Of a DNA stretch of 64,000 nt, positions 8,409-17,188 are shown piece after piece. Source of the DNA: Nostoc sp. NIES-4103 (lineage in GTDB: Bacteria > Cyanobacteriota > Cyanobacteriia > Cyanobacteriales > Nostocaceae). The position numbers were made by a program, and so were the translations under genes. The stretch spans positions 7,836,863-7,900,862 of the forward strand of contig NZ_AP018288.1 in assembly GCF_002368335.1 (NCBI RefSeq). Reading direction: 5' to 3'. The notes under the pieces were generated by a model, which worked only from the letters and a program-made list of their open reading frames with translations, did no database searches and was not told the origin of the DNA. How positions within the stretch are numbered: the stretch's first letter is position 1; each line of letters opens with the position of its first letter.

Positions 8409-9689
8409 GTGGTTACTCTGACCCTGCTAGAACCGCAACAAAAAACGCCAATCAAGCAGTGGTGCTTTGAAAACTCCTCCGTGATTCGGATTGGTCGAGC
8501 CACTGACAATGATGTTGTTTTAACTGATACTTTAGTATCCCGACATCATCTAGAACTTAGACAAGTCAGTTCTAGCAGCAATGGTGGTTCTTGGCAGGTG
8601 ACTAGCCAAGGCACAAATGGCACTTTCCTCAATGGTGTGCTTGTGATTCAAACTATACTGCCAGATAATTCCTTGCTGGAATTGGCACAAGGAGGGCCAA
8701 TGTTACTATTCCAAATTCAGGAGGTGACAGCACAGGAAAGTTGGTGGCGATCGCAACAAATTGGCGGGGCGAAGGAAAATTTTGCTACACCCATATCTTC
8801 AAAAAGCAAGCCTGCAAGCTCACCATCTACTTGCACCCACGAAGGTAACTCTGCGAAAAATCTGTTTTGCATCCACTGCGGTCAACCCCTTGCAGTGCAG
8901 CAGACGATTCGCCAGTATCAAGTATTACGAACGCTTGGGCAGGGAGGTATGGGTACTACCTATTTAGCTTGGGATACAGCAGGGGTGATTGCAGGAAAGC
9001 CACAACTGCTGGTGTTAAAGCAAATGAATGCTGATATGGCGAAAATTGCCAAAGCCCAGGAATTATTTGAGCGTGAGGCGCACACTCTTAAATCCCTTAA
9101 CCATCCTGGTATTCCCAAGTATTACGACTTCTTTGTAGAAGGCGGCAAAAAATACCTAGCAATGGAATTAGTCCACGGACAGGATTTGGAAAAATATATC
9201 TACACCACTGGGCCAGTAACACCAAAGCAAGCGATCGCCTGGATGATACAGACCTGTGATATTTTGAACTATCTGCATTCTCAAGATCCACCACTAATCC
9301 ACCGCGATATTAAACCCGCTAACCTGATGGTGCGAAATTCTAATAATCAGATAGTAGTATTAGATTTTGGTGCTGTTAAGGAAATTGGGACAACGCCTGG
9401 TACTCGTATTGGTGCAGAAGGTTACTGCGCCCCCGAACAAGAACGAGGACAACCTTTGACTCAATCTGATTTGTATGCCATAGGCCCAACACTAATTTTC
9501 CTACTCACAGCGGAGAATCCTTTCAAGTTTTATCGTCAACGAGGGCGAAATTTCCGCTTTGATGTGGCAAGCGTTCCCACAATTACCCCTCAATTAAGAG
9601 AGATTATAGACCGCGTTACCGAACCTTTGCCACGCGATCGCTACCAGACTGCCAAAGAACTGGCTGCGGCATTAGCTGCTTGCCATTGA
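8409..9689 (+). CDS. FHA-domain serine/threonine protein kinase
   Basis: 426 residues. The N-terminal FHA domain (about 20-95) has GRATDNDVVL and SRHHLEL, the phosphothreonine-binding loops. A small zinc ribbon (about 142-160, C-x-H... FCIHCG) links to an Hanks-type kinase domain from about 168. That domain shows GQGGMGTTY, the Lys of LVLKQMN, HRDIKPANL (catalytic Asp about 300), DFG at about 319 and APEQERG. The domain order FHA-ribbon-kinase is reversed from most bacterial kinases. The GTG at 8409 is the start. The upstream phosphatase gene on the same strand has a matching zinc ribbon, so the two probably act on shared targets. No membrane segment. Confidence 0.9.
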   Translation: MVTLTLLEPQQKTPIKQWCFENSSVIRIGRATDNDVVLTDTLVSRHHLELRQVSSSSNGGSWQVTSQGTNGTFLNGVLVIQTILPDNSLLELAQGGPMLLFQIQEVTAQESWWRSQQIGGAKENFATPISSKSKPASSPSTCTHEGNSAKNLFCIHCGQPLAVQQTIRQYQVLRTLGQGGMGTTYLAWDTAGVIAGKPQLLVLKQMNADMAKIAKAQELFEREAHTLKSLNHPGIPKYYDFFVEGGKKYLAMELVHGQDLEKYIYTTGPVTPKQAIAWMIQTCDILNYLHSQDPPLIHRDIKPANLMVRNSNNQIVVLDFGAVKEIGTTPGTRIGAEGYCAPEQERGQPLTQSDLYAIGPTLIFLLTAENPFKFYRQRGRNFRFDVASVPTITPQLREIIDRVTEPLPRDRYQTAKELAAALAACH

Positions 9690-9776
9690 GGGGATTGGGT
9701 ACTGGGGATTGGGTACTGGGGATTGGGGAGTGGTTAAATTTAAAAACCCTACTCCCTACTCCCTACTCCCTACTCC
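9690..9776. repeat. 7-bp tandem repeats between convergent genes
   Basis: GGGATTGGGTACTGGG units followed by CTACTCCCTACTCCC units. The halves form an inverted repeat between the convergent kinase and DUF4327 genes and could serve as a shared 3' hairpin. Confidence 0.6.
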
Positions 9777-9998
9777 CTACTCTTCGTCCCAAGCTTCCAC
9801 AGCTAGCAATTCGCTAACTGGGTCTTGCATACTAAATCCAAAGTCGAGCAGCTCCTGTTTCCAGTACTGCCATTCATTGCCATAGAGTAAGGCAATCTTC
9901 CAAATGCTATCAGTTGGCTTGATAATATTGGATTCTACGAGTGATTGCACGTTACGTTGCAATTTCACCATAGGGTGAAGAATCACTTGCTGAGTCAT
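9777..9998 (-). CDS. Small conserved cyanobacterial protein (DUF4327-like)
   Basis: 73 residues, acidic C-terminus, no signal or membrane segment. The sequence around SIWKIALLYGNEWQYWKQEL and FGFSMQDPVSELL matches my recollection of the cyanobacteria-specific DUF4327 family. Function is unknown. It starts at ATG 9998 and is convergent with the FHA-kinase gene, with a long non-coding stretch upstream. Confidence 0.7.
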   Translation of the reverse strand: MTQQVILHPMVKLQRNVQSLVESNIIKPTDSIWKIALLYGNEWQYWKQELLDFGFSMQDPVSELLAVEAWDEE

Positions 9999-10852
9999 AA
10001 CCTAGATTCAATTCAGATTTTATTTGGTAAATGCTTAATCAAAACTGCTTTCCGTCTTGCAATTGTCACCGATGCGTAGAGTGTTGTAATGGGTAAAGCT
10101 AGTCTTAACTTTCTAACTATACCATAACAAACTCTGATTGTTTGTCAAAGAATTCGGTTTTGTACGGTAATTACCACCACAAAACTTTAATCCTGCCGAA
10201 CTGCGATCGCGCTTTGCCGAAGGAAAAAATTAGTCGTCCTGTAAAGTTGCAATGACAGCATGAGTGGGGACGACCTGTGAATCTTATTGTGTGTGAACAC
10301 CAGAATCTCTGTGATGGTTGAAAAAACCATATAATACTGGCTGACTTGAAGGTTTTTAAGCAACGAAGAAATAGTATCTACCGTGCGTATTAATAACGTT
10401 ATATACAATATCGCAAACATCTAGTCTTAAACAACATCATTGCAAATCTTTATATTTATTTAATCTTTGTCCATAAATGAAGCAGAGATGTATTTATACT
10501 CAAAAAGCTGCAAGAGGAATTGGTAGTTTTTCCCAGATTGAAGAAATGCAAAGGGGTTTGCACAAGAGCTGTAAAAACACGGTGATGATAAGTGGCTAAA
10601 GAATAAGTATAACTTACTACAATTGGTAAATTGCTGTATTTTTAACTGTACCAGTTTTGAAACTGGGTGATAAAATTACTCAAATTCTGGCAATTACAGA
10701 AATTTTTGCTGTTGCATCAGTATAACTTCATGTCAAGTCTAACCTCAGTGTGAAAAATTTGTAGTTGAGATGTTAGTTTCTGTGGGGTGATGGGTAATCT
10801 CATAACTAGAGATTGCTGCTATCTAAGTATTTACCGCAGCAACCATCGAGAT
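9999..10852. other. 854-bp gene-free stretch with one possible structured segment
   Basis: No convincing gene on either strand. A stem GTCGTCC (10233-10239) / GGACGAC (10268-10274) with a 28-base loop is followed by a GGTTGAAAAAACC hairpin near 10316. These may belong to an untranslated RNA or be chance. The rest is AT-rich and unique; it must hold divergent promoters for the DUF4327 gene and the TPR gene. Confidence 0.4.
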
Positions 10853-11236
10853 ATGGCTAGTTCTGAGGAAGAATATTTTAAGACCCGTAAAAAGAAAATT
10901 GAGCAGCGGCAAAAATTATTGGCGATAGTGTCGATTGTATCTTTTCTGGGTTCCACTGCTTTTGCAGCAATTCCTGCAATACAACAGGCTATTGACAATC
11001 CTAAGCCAGCAACTGTATCCCCTGAGTCTTCATTGCAACAACAGGCGCGGGATTACGAACTGGTTTTACAGCGAGAACCAAATAATCAATCGGCTTTAGA
11101 AAAACTGTCTTTGTTACGGTTGCAATTAAAGGATACAAAAGGTGCTATAAAACTGACTGAAAAGTTGGTTAAGTTGCATCCAGATAGGCAAGATTACAAA
11201 GTTGTTTTAGAGCAGATGAAGAAACAACAAAATTAG
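10853..11236 (+). CDS. Membrane-anchored TPR-repeat protein
   Basis: 127 residues from the ATG at 10853 (MASSEEEYF). An earlier ATG at 10787 would add 22 residues that look non-coding. A basic stretch (KTRKKKIEQRQK) is followed by one hydrophobic segment (about 25-45) that probably anchors the protein. The C-terminal half has about two TPR-like helical pairs (YELVLQREPNNQSALEKL, AIKLTEKLVKLHPD). TPR units mediate protein contacts; no partner is obvious. The glycosyltransferase cluster begins 94 bases downstream on the same strand. Confidence 0.75.
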   Translation: MASSEEEYFKTRKKKIEQRQKLLAIVSIVSFLGSTAFAAIPAIQQAIDNPKPATVSPESSLQQQARDYELVLQREPNNQSALEKLSLLRLQLKDTKGAIKLTEKLVKLHPDRQDYKVVLEQMKKQQN

Positions 11237-11330
11237 AGCGATCGCTAGTAAATTTCTGTGATTAATAATCTTTAGCTAATTTGTAATTAATCTTAAACTA
11301 TCGCTATTAAAAAAACAAGTGGATAACTAT

Positions 11331-14300
11331 ATGCAGATTAAATGCAAAGTTTGTGAATCTGATTCCTATATTTTTGCTCAAGGAATTTTACTAGGTAAGC
11401 ATCAAGTTGATTATTTTCAATGTTCTCATTGTGGTTTTGTTCAGACAGAAGAACCTTACTGGCTAGAAGAAGCTTATTCCGAGGCTATAGCCAGAACTGA
11501 TGTTGGTTTAGTATTTCGCAACAATAATTTTTCCCGAAAAGTTGCTCATATAATATTTAATCTTTTCAACCATGAAGCAACATTTTTAGACTATGGCGGA
11601 GGCTATGGTTTGTTTGTCAGACTGATGAGAGATTTAGGCTTTGATTTCTACTGGAGCGATAAATTTTGCAAAAACTTATTCTCTCAAGGTTTTGAATTGG
11701 ATAATCATATAAATAACTCTTATGAACTAGTAACTGCATTTGAGGTATTTGAGCATTTTGTAAATCCAATTGAAGAGATTGATAATATTTTAAAGTTTTC
11801 TAAAAATATTCTCTTTAGTACAGAACTGTTACCAGAAAATAATCCTAAACCTAATGAGTGGTGGTATTATGCTCCTCAAGAAGGCCAGCATATTTCTATA
11901 TATACTTTTAAGACCTTATCAGCCATTGCGGATAAGTATAATTTAAATTTGTACTCTAATGGATCTTCTTTACACCTATTGACAGAAAAAAAACTTGCAC
12001 CAGATGCTTTTCAAACTATCTGCCAGAGTCAGCCACAAGTATTAACAAAGAAGTCTCTGCTTGAGAGTGATTACTCAAAAGCAGTTTTCTCACTCATTAA
12101 TCGCCATGACCCAAATTTGTTGAGTTTTCACTCAGAAGTTACTGACTCTAGTACAAAAAACTTAACAGTCATAATTGATGGTGTATTTTTCCAACTCTAC
12201 CAAACTGGCATAGCTCGTGTATGGAAATCCTTGCTAGAAGAATGGAGTAAAAACGGATTTGCTAAGCATATTGTCGTGCTTGACCGCGCTGGAAGCGCCC
12301 CTAAAATTTCTGGCATAAAGTATCGTTCTATTCCACATTATGACTACAGTAATACTGATGCTGACCGGGAAATGTTACAGCAAGTGTGTGATGAAGAAGG
12401 TGCAGATATATTTATCTCTTCTTACTATACGACACCAATTACAACTCCTTCTGTCTTCATGGCACATGACATGATTCCAGAACTATTAGGGTGGAATTTA
12501 GAAAATCCCATGTGGCGAGAAAAGCATTATGGAATTCAACATGCAACTGCATATATTGCAGTTTCAGAAAATACAGCCAATGACTTATTAAAATGCTTTC
12601 CTGACATTTCTTTAGATTCTGTAATTGTTGCTAAAAATGGTGTTAATCATCAAATATTTGCACCAGTTGCTCAACAAAATATTAATGCCTTTAGGACAAA
12701 GTATGGTGTGACAAAACCTTACTTCCTTTTAGTTGGTGCAGGAACTGGTTATAAAAATAGTATTTTGTTTTTCAAGGCTTTTTCACAGCTAACTAATAGC
12801 TATGGATTTGATGTTGTAATAACAGGTAGTGGTGGGTTGTTAGCACCTGAATTTAGAACCTACACTTCAGGTAGTATTGTCCACACGATGCAACTCAGTG
12901 ATGAAGAGTTAGCAACAGCTTACTCTGGTGCTGTAGCGTTGGTTTATCCTTCTAAATATGAAGGTTTTGGAATGCCTATAGTAGAGGCGATGGCTTGTGG
13001 TTGTCCGGTAATTACTTGTCCTAATGCTTCAATTCCAGAGGTAGCAGGAAAAGCAGCAATATATGTAAATCATGATGATGTGGATGGACTAGCAAATGCA
13101 CTGTGTGATGTGCAAAAGCCTGGTGTTCGTCAAACTTTGATTGCTGCGGGTTTAGCACAAGCTAAAAAGTTTTCTTGGACAGAAATGGCAAAAATTGTCA
13201 GTTCTACCTTAGTTGATACTACTCTTTTGAATTTAAATCTCAAGGATATTAACTTTATTATTTTTCCCGACTGGTCGCAATCAGAAGAGTTAATAACTTT
13301 AGAATTGGAGCAAGTGATTAAGGCATTAGTAACTAATTATGAAAGTCCAAATACTACCTTACTTATTGACACTAGTAACATCTCTAGCGAAGATGCTGAA
13401 ATGTTATTATCTAGTGTAATGATGAATATGATGATGCAAGAAGATGTAGATATTACTGAAAGTTTGGAAATTTCTACGGTGGGAAGTTTACCTAATATTC
13501 AGTGGAAAGCTTTATTACCTCGAATCAATGCCAGAATTATTTTAGAGCATGAGGATCAAAAAGCTTTAGCACAAGTGCCAGTAGATCAACTACCCTCTTG
13601 TCATCTTGACGACTTCAACTATCAATCAGATCTGTTCTTGAAAAAAGAAAAACAAATTCAACACCAAGTAACCAAAAATTGTGTCACATATAATATTAAA
13701 GAAATTCCTATTCGTCTACCTGACGATCATGCTTTGCCACATTACCAAAATCGGTTTAGACTTTATGATAAATTTCTTGGTATTCTAGCTAAATATTTAC
13801 CAAGTTCTCAAGATTTTATAGTTGATATTGGAGCAAATGTAGGTGATACAACAGCTTTGCTACTACAATATTGTTCCAACCCACTTATATGTATAGAAGC
13901 AGATAAAGAATTTTTTGGGATTATGCAAAATAATCTTTCAAAGTACCAAGACAGAGTTACTTTTGTCAATTCTTTTGTATCGGCTAACGATTTTAAAAAT
14001 GTAGAACTGGTAAAAAATCACGGTACAGCAAGAGCAGTAGAAACAAAAAATCAAATTGTGAAATCAAATTCCTTAGAATCAATTTTGAATGATTACAATT
14101 TATCCAATTGTATACTTTTAAAAACTGACACTGATGGATTTGATTTTGAAATTTTACTTTCTTCTCTAAACTTAATTAAACAACATAATCCAATACTTTA
14201 TTGGGAAAATGAGATTTCATCCTCAAAAGATATAGAACTTGCCAAAGATTTACTGAAAAAATTGACAGAGATAAATTATACAAAATATATCGTGTTAGAT

Positions 14301-14504
14301 AATTTTGGTAATCCGTTAACTTATGAAGGTACACCTCAGTTGTTAGAGGAAATCAACGAGTATATCCTGAATAACAGTTACACTAATCATAATACTTTTT
14401 ATTATACAGATATAGTTGCTTTTCCAAATGAATATAACTATCTGATTCCAGAAATTGCATCTGATTATAATGCTTTTATTAGAAGCTCAAAGGTGTACCC
14501 ATAA
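11331..14504 (+). CDS. Three-domain fusion: methyltransferase, GT4 glycosyltransferase, FkbM methyltransferase
   Basis: 1,057 residues from ATG 11331. Residues 1-230: zinc-finger-like CxxC pairs and a class I methyltransferase (DYGGGYGLFVRLM, FEVFEHFVNP). About 280-625: GT4/GT-B glycosyltransferase with VSENTANDLL, LVGAGTGYKN and the donor-site motif YEGFGMPIVEAMACGCPVI. About 638-763: a module found again at the start of the next protein. About 825-1000: FkbM-type methyltransferase (VDIGANVGDTTALL, CIEADKEFF, KTDTDGFDFEIL). It probably builds and methylates a surface or secreted glycan. AT-rich and cytosolic by prediction. A GTG 12 bases earlier is the alternative start. Confidence 0.85.
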   Translation: MQIKCKVCESDSYIFAQGILLGKHQVDYFQCSHCGFVQTEEPYWLEEAYSEAIARTDVGLVFRNNNFSRKVAHIIFNLFNHEATFLDYGGGYGLFVRLMRDLGFDFYWSDKFCKNLFSQGFELDNHINNSYELVTAFEVFEHFVNPIEEIDNILKFSKNILFSTELLPENNPKPNEWWYYAPQEGQHISIYTFKTLSAIADKYNLNLYSNGSSLHLLTEKKLAPDAFQTICQSQPQVLTKKSLLESDYSKAVFSLINRHDPNLLSFHSEVTDSSTKNLTVIIDGVFFQLYQTGIARVWKSLLEEWSKNGFAKHIVVLDRAGSAPKISGIKYRSIPHYDYSNTDADREMLQQVCDEEGADIFISSYYTTPITTPSVFMAHDMIPELLGWNLENPMWREKHYGIQHATAYIAVSENTANDLLKCFPDISLDSVIVAKNGVNHQIFAPVAQQNINAFRTKYGVTKPYFLLVGAGTGYKNSILFFKAFSQLTNSYGFDVVITGSGGLLAPEFRTYTSGSIVHTMQLSDEELATAYSGAVALVYPSKYEGFGMPIVEAMACGCPVITCPNASIPEVAGKAAIYVNHDDVDGLANALCDVQKPGVRQTLIAAGLAQAKKFSWTEMAKIVSSTLVDTTLLNLNLKDINFIIFPDWSQSEELITLELEQVIKALVTNYESPNTTLLIDTSNISSEDAEMLLSSVMMNMMMQEDVDITESLEISTVGSLPNIQWKALLPRINARIILEHEDQKALAQVPVDQLPSCHLDDFNYQSDLFLKKEKQIQHQVTKNCVTYNIKEIPIRLPDDHALPHYQNRFRLYDKFLGILAKYLPSSQDFIVDIGANVGDTTALLLQYCSNPLICIEADKEFFGIMQNNLSKYQDRVTFVNSFVSANDFKNVELVKNHGTARAVETKNQIVKSNSLESILNDYNLSNCILLKTDTDGFDFEILLSSLNLIKQHNPILYWENEISSSKDIELAKDLLKKLTEINYTKYIVLDNFGNPLTYEGTPQLLEEINEYILNNSYTNHNTFYYTDIVAFPNEYNYLIPEIASDYNAFIRSSKVYP

Positions 14505-14540
14505 TTACTATTTATTGTTTTGAGGAGGAATCAATATTTG

Positions 14541-16625
14541 ATGCACTTGCTAGCAAGCAATGTTATTATTTTCCCTAATTGGAGACAACCTGAAGAGTTA
14601 CTGCGTTTAGATTTAGAACGAGTAATTAAGGCGATCGCTACTCATCCAGATAGTAACCAAATCACTCTAATTATAGATATAACTGGCATTGATACAGAAG
14701 ATGCTCATCTAGTTGTATCTGGTGTAATCATGGATTTACTGTTTGCAGAAGATTTGGATATTACTACAAAATGTGATATTTCCCTGCTAGGAAATTTAGA
14801 TCCAATTGAATGGAAATCCATAGCATCTCGTGTCCATACTCGAATTATTTTAGAAAATGAAAATCAGGAATCCTTAGCAAATTTACTCGTAGAGAATATT
14901 CCTGCATATAAAATAGAATACTTCAGTAATCTATCCGTAGGTAAGTTAATTGAAGATTGCAGTAATAGATTATTCCAACAGAGAAGATGGCTTGAAGCGA
15001 TCGCACAATATCAAAACCTCTTAGAAATCTCGTCAGGTGATGTAGAAATTTATGCACGATTGAGTCATTGCTATAAACAATTAAATCTCCTAGACGAATA
15101 TTTTCAAACTCTCCAGCAAGCAATTCAACTTCACCCAACCCAAGGAAATCTACATTTTGAATTAATCATTGAATTACGGCGCAATGGTCGTATAGAATCA
15201 GCTATTTTGAGTGCTGAAAATGCTGCTAACTGTTTACCTGATGATTACACTTTTCAAATTCTCAAATATTTGACAATTCCATCAGTGTATGACAATGAAG
15301 AGCAAATTAGCTTCTATCGCCAGCGCTTTATCCAAGGACTGCAAACTTTAATTGCTCAAACCTCTCTCAAAACAACAGAAGAACGTCATAGTGCTTTAGC
15401 TGGTATCGGACGACTGACAAATTTTTATCTGTCATATCAAGCACAAAATGATATAGATTTACAACGCCAATATGGTCAATTAATGCATGAGATTATGGCG
15501 GCTAATTTTCCCCAATGGGTTGTTCCTTTACCCATGCCAAAACTTGAGCCTCAGCAAAAAATTCGTGTTGGTTATGTTTCCTATTATCTACATTCCTATA
15601 GTGGCACACTGTGGTTAACTGGCTGGTTACGTCACTGCGATCGCGAAAATTTTGAAATCCATTGTTACTATATCGGAAATGAGCCAGATCCAGTTACCCA
15701 ACAGTTTCTAGATTATAGTGATGTTTTCCACCATATCCCTCATAATTTATCAGCAGTTTGTGATCAAATAATTGCTGATCAACTGCACATTTTGGTGTTT
15801 CCTGAAATAGGGATGAACCCGCAGACAATGCAAATGGCTGGACTGCGACTTGCACCTGTGCAATGTACAGCTTGGGGACATCCAGTAACCACTGGTTTAC
15901 CTACCATTGATTACTTTTTATCTAGCGAATTAATGGAAGTAGAAAATGCTCAAAAACATTATTCAGAAAAATTAATTCGCTTACCTAATATTGGTGTTTC
16001 TTATCCCAAACCATATATTCCGCCTGTCGTTAAAACCCGCTCAGATTTTCAGTTACCTGATGATGCAATAATCTATTTATCTTGCCAAGCTCCTTTCAAA
16101 TATTTACCACAGTACGATTTTATTTTTGCTGAAATAGCTCATCGTGTTCCTCAAGCTAAATTTGTATTTCTGCGTGGTAGTTTAATTCAGCCGCGTCTGA
16201 AACGTGCATTTGCAGCTGTAGGACTAGACTATGAAGATTATTGTGTATTCTTAAGTATTCCAGAGCGTTTAGATTATCTGATGATTAATTTACTCTCAGA
16301 TGTTTACTTGGATACATTTACTTGGTCTGGTGGTAATACTAGCTTAGAAGCGATCGCTTGCAATCTCCCCATAGTTACTTATCCGGGAGAATTTATGCGG
16401 GGTCGCCACTCTGACAGCTTCCTCAAAATGCTAGGTGTGACAGATACTATCGCTCTCAATACAGCGGAATATATCGAAATTGCTGTTAAATTAGGACTAG
16501 ACCCAGTTTGGCGACACGATGTTTCACAACGAATTAGCCAACGTCACGACCGCCTATTTGATGATAAAGCCTGTGTACTCGGTTTAGAAGCCTTTTATAA
16601 ACAGGTTGTGGAAGCAAGTTTGTAG
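14541..16625 (+). CDS. TPR protein with SPINDLY/O-GlcNAc-transferase-like domain
   Basis: 694 residues. AGGAGG at 14523-14528 precedes ATG 14541. Residues 1-130 repeat the module of the preceding fusion protein (IFPNWRQPEELL, RVIKAI, ITLIIDITGID, TRIILENENQE). TPR repeats follow (about 140-250). From about 330 the C-terminal catalytic region resembles the GT41 family: RVGYVSYYLHSYS, APVQCTAWGHPVTTGLPTIDYFLSS, LDTFTWSGGNTSLEAIACNLPIVT, MRGRHSDSFLKMLG. These enzymes transfer sugars to proteins in the cytoplasm. Only 36 bases separate it from the upstream gene, so the two are likely cotranscribed and may act on one product. Confidence 0.87.
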   Translation: MHLLASNVIIFPNWRQPEELLRLDLERVIKAIATHPDSNQITLIIDITGIDTEDAHLVVSGVIMDLLFAEDLDITTKCDISLLGNLDPIEWKSIASRVHTRIILENENQESLANLLVENIPAYKIEYFSNLSVGKLIEDCSNRLFQQRRWLEAIAQYQNLLEISSGDVEIYARLSHCYKQLNLLDEYFQTLQQAIQLHPTQGNLHFELIIELRRNGRIESAILSAENAANCLPDDYTFQILKYLTIPSVYDNEEQISFYRQRFIQGLQTLIAQTSLKTTEERHSALAGIGRLTNFYLSYQAQNDIDLQRQYGQLMHEIMAANFPQWVVPLPMPKLEPQQKIRVGYVSYYLHSYSGTLWLTGWLRHCDRENFEIHCYYIGNEPDPVTQQFLDYSDVFHHIPHNLSAVCDQIIADQLHILVFPEIGMNPQTMQMAGLRLAPVQCTAWGHPVTTGLPTIDYFLSSELMEVENAQKHYSEKLIRLPNIGVSYPKPYIPPVVKTRSDFQLPDDAIIYLSCQAPFKYLPQYDFIFAEIAHRVPQAKFVFLRGSLIQPRLKRAFAAVGLDYEDYCVFLSIPERLDYLMINLLSDVYLDTFTWSGGNTSLEAIACNLPIVTYPGEFMRGRHSDSFLKMLGVTDTIALNTAEYIEIAVKLGLDPVWRHDVSQRISQRHDRLFDDKACVLGLEAFYKQVVEASL

Positions 16626-16768
16626 TACAGCTAATAAAATCATATCCGCTTGATTACATATTAAACCTGAAGAACCCCACCCCACCAAAGCTACGCTTTG
16701 TTTCCCCTCCCCGTTTACGGGGCTAAAGTGTACACACAAGTCCTAGTAAACTACTAACAGAGCTGTAC

Positions 16769-16899
16769 TAGCGTGTCTAGACTAAAATAGTGCATTAACG
16801 TAGACGCGTAAGCGGCTTGCCGCAGGCTACCGCACCAGGCGCAGAGAACACAGAGATATTAGAGGAAATCTATTGCACCATTTTAAGCTTGACACGCCA
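16769..16899. mobile_element. 131-bp MITE, copy 1, with GTAC target duplication
   Basis: Imperfect inverted ends of about 24 bp (TAGCGTGTC... / ...GACACGCCA). GTAC is repeated on both sides (16765-16768, 16900-16903). It is nearly identical over its full 131 bp to 42509-42639. Inside is an AGACGCGTAAGCGGCTTGCC-type segment and a GGCGCAGAGAACACAGAG segment, themselves seen as dispersed repeats. Confidence 0.85.
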
Positions 16900-17079
16900 G
16901 TACCTAGTGTTATCGACCCTAAGCAGGATAAAAAACTGACTGTAGATAAAAAAGACAACTTAAACGATGCGGTTCACGATCATGAAAACGTTGATGTTCC
17001 CATTCCTGAACCATTAAATACAGATGACAACAACGTAGTAGATAAGCAAATTATAAGTGCCAATTTAGGCGCTGGTTAA
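16873..17079 (+). CDS. Short hypothetical frame beginning inside the MITE; possible gene fragment
   Basis: 68 codons from a TTG at 16873, which lies inside the MITE right end. There is no ATG anywhere in the frame. The part beyond the MITE encodes a hydrophilic, Asp/Asn-rich peptide ending QIISANLGAG. The MITE plus its duplication is 135 bp, a whole number of codons. If it is removed, the frame still meets a stop within seven codons upstream. So the visible frame may be the tail of an already broken gene, or a gene whose start the MITE replaced. Product not recognised. Confidence 0.3.
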   Translation: MHHFKLDTPVPSVIDPKQDKKLTVDKKDNLNDAVHDHENVDVPIPEPLNTDDNNVVDKQIISANLGAG

Positions 17080-17112
17080 ACTAACAGCAATCATTTCTCT
17101 TCCCTCTGCGTC

Positions 17113-17156
17113 ACGCCAGTTGCTACAACGCGGGGAACCCGCGCAACGCACTGGCT
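17113..17156. repeat. 44-bp small dispersed repeat inserted in another repeat
   Basis: Runs from ACGCCAGTTGC to GCAACGCACTGGCT with a GCGGG/CCCGC stem inside. It splits the common repeat CTCTGCGTCTCTGCGCCTC. Same end signature as 36248-36337, 45658-45759, 45840-45919 and 56431-56476. Confidence 0.65.
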
Positions 17157-17188
17157 TCTCTGCGCCTCTGCGGTTAAATAAACTCCTT

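Noticed and set aside
10187..10420. 77-codon minus-strand frame
   Set aside because: No family, weak start context and low-complexity composition; likely chance in an AT-rich gap.
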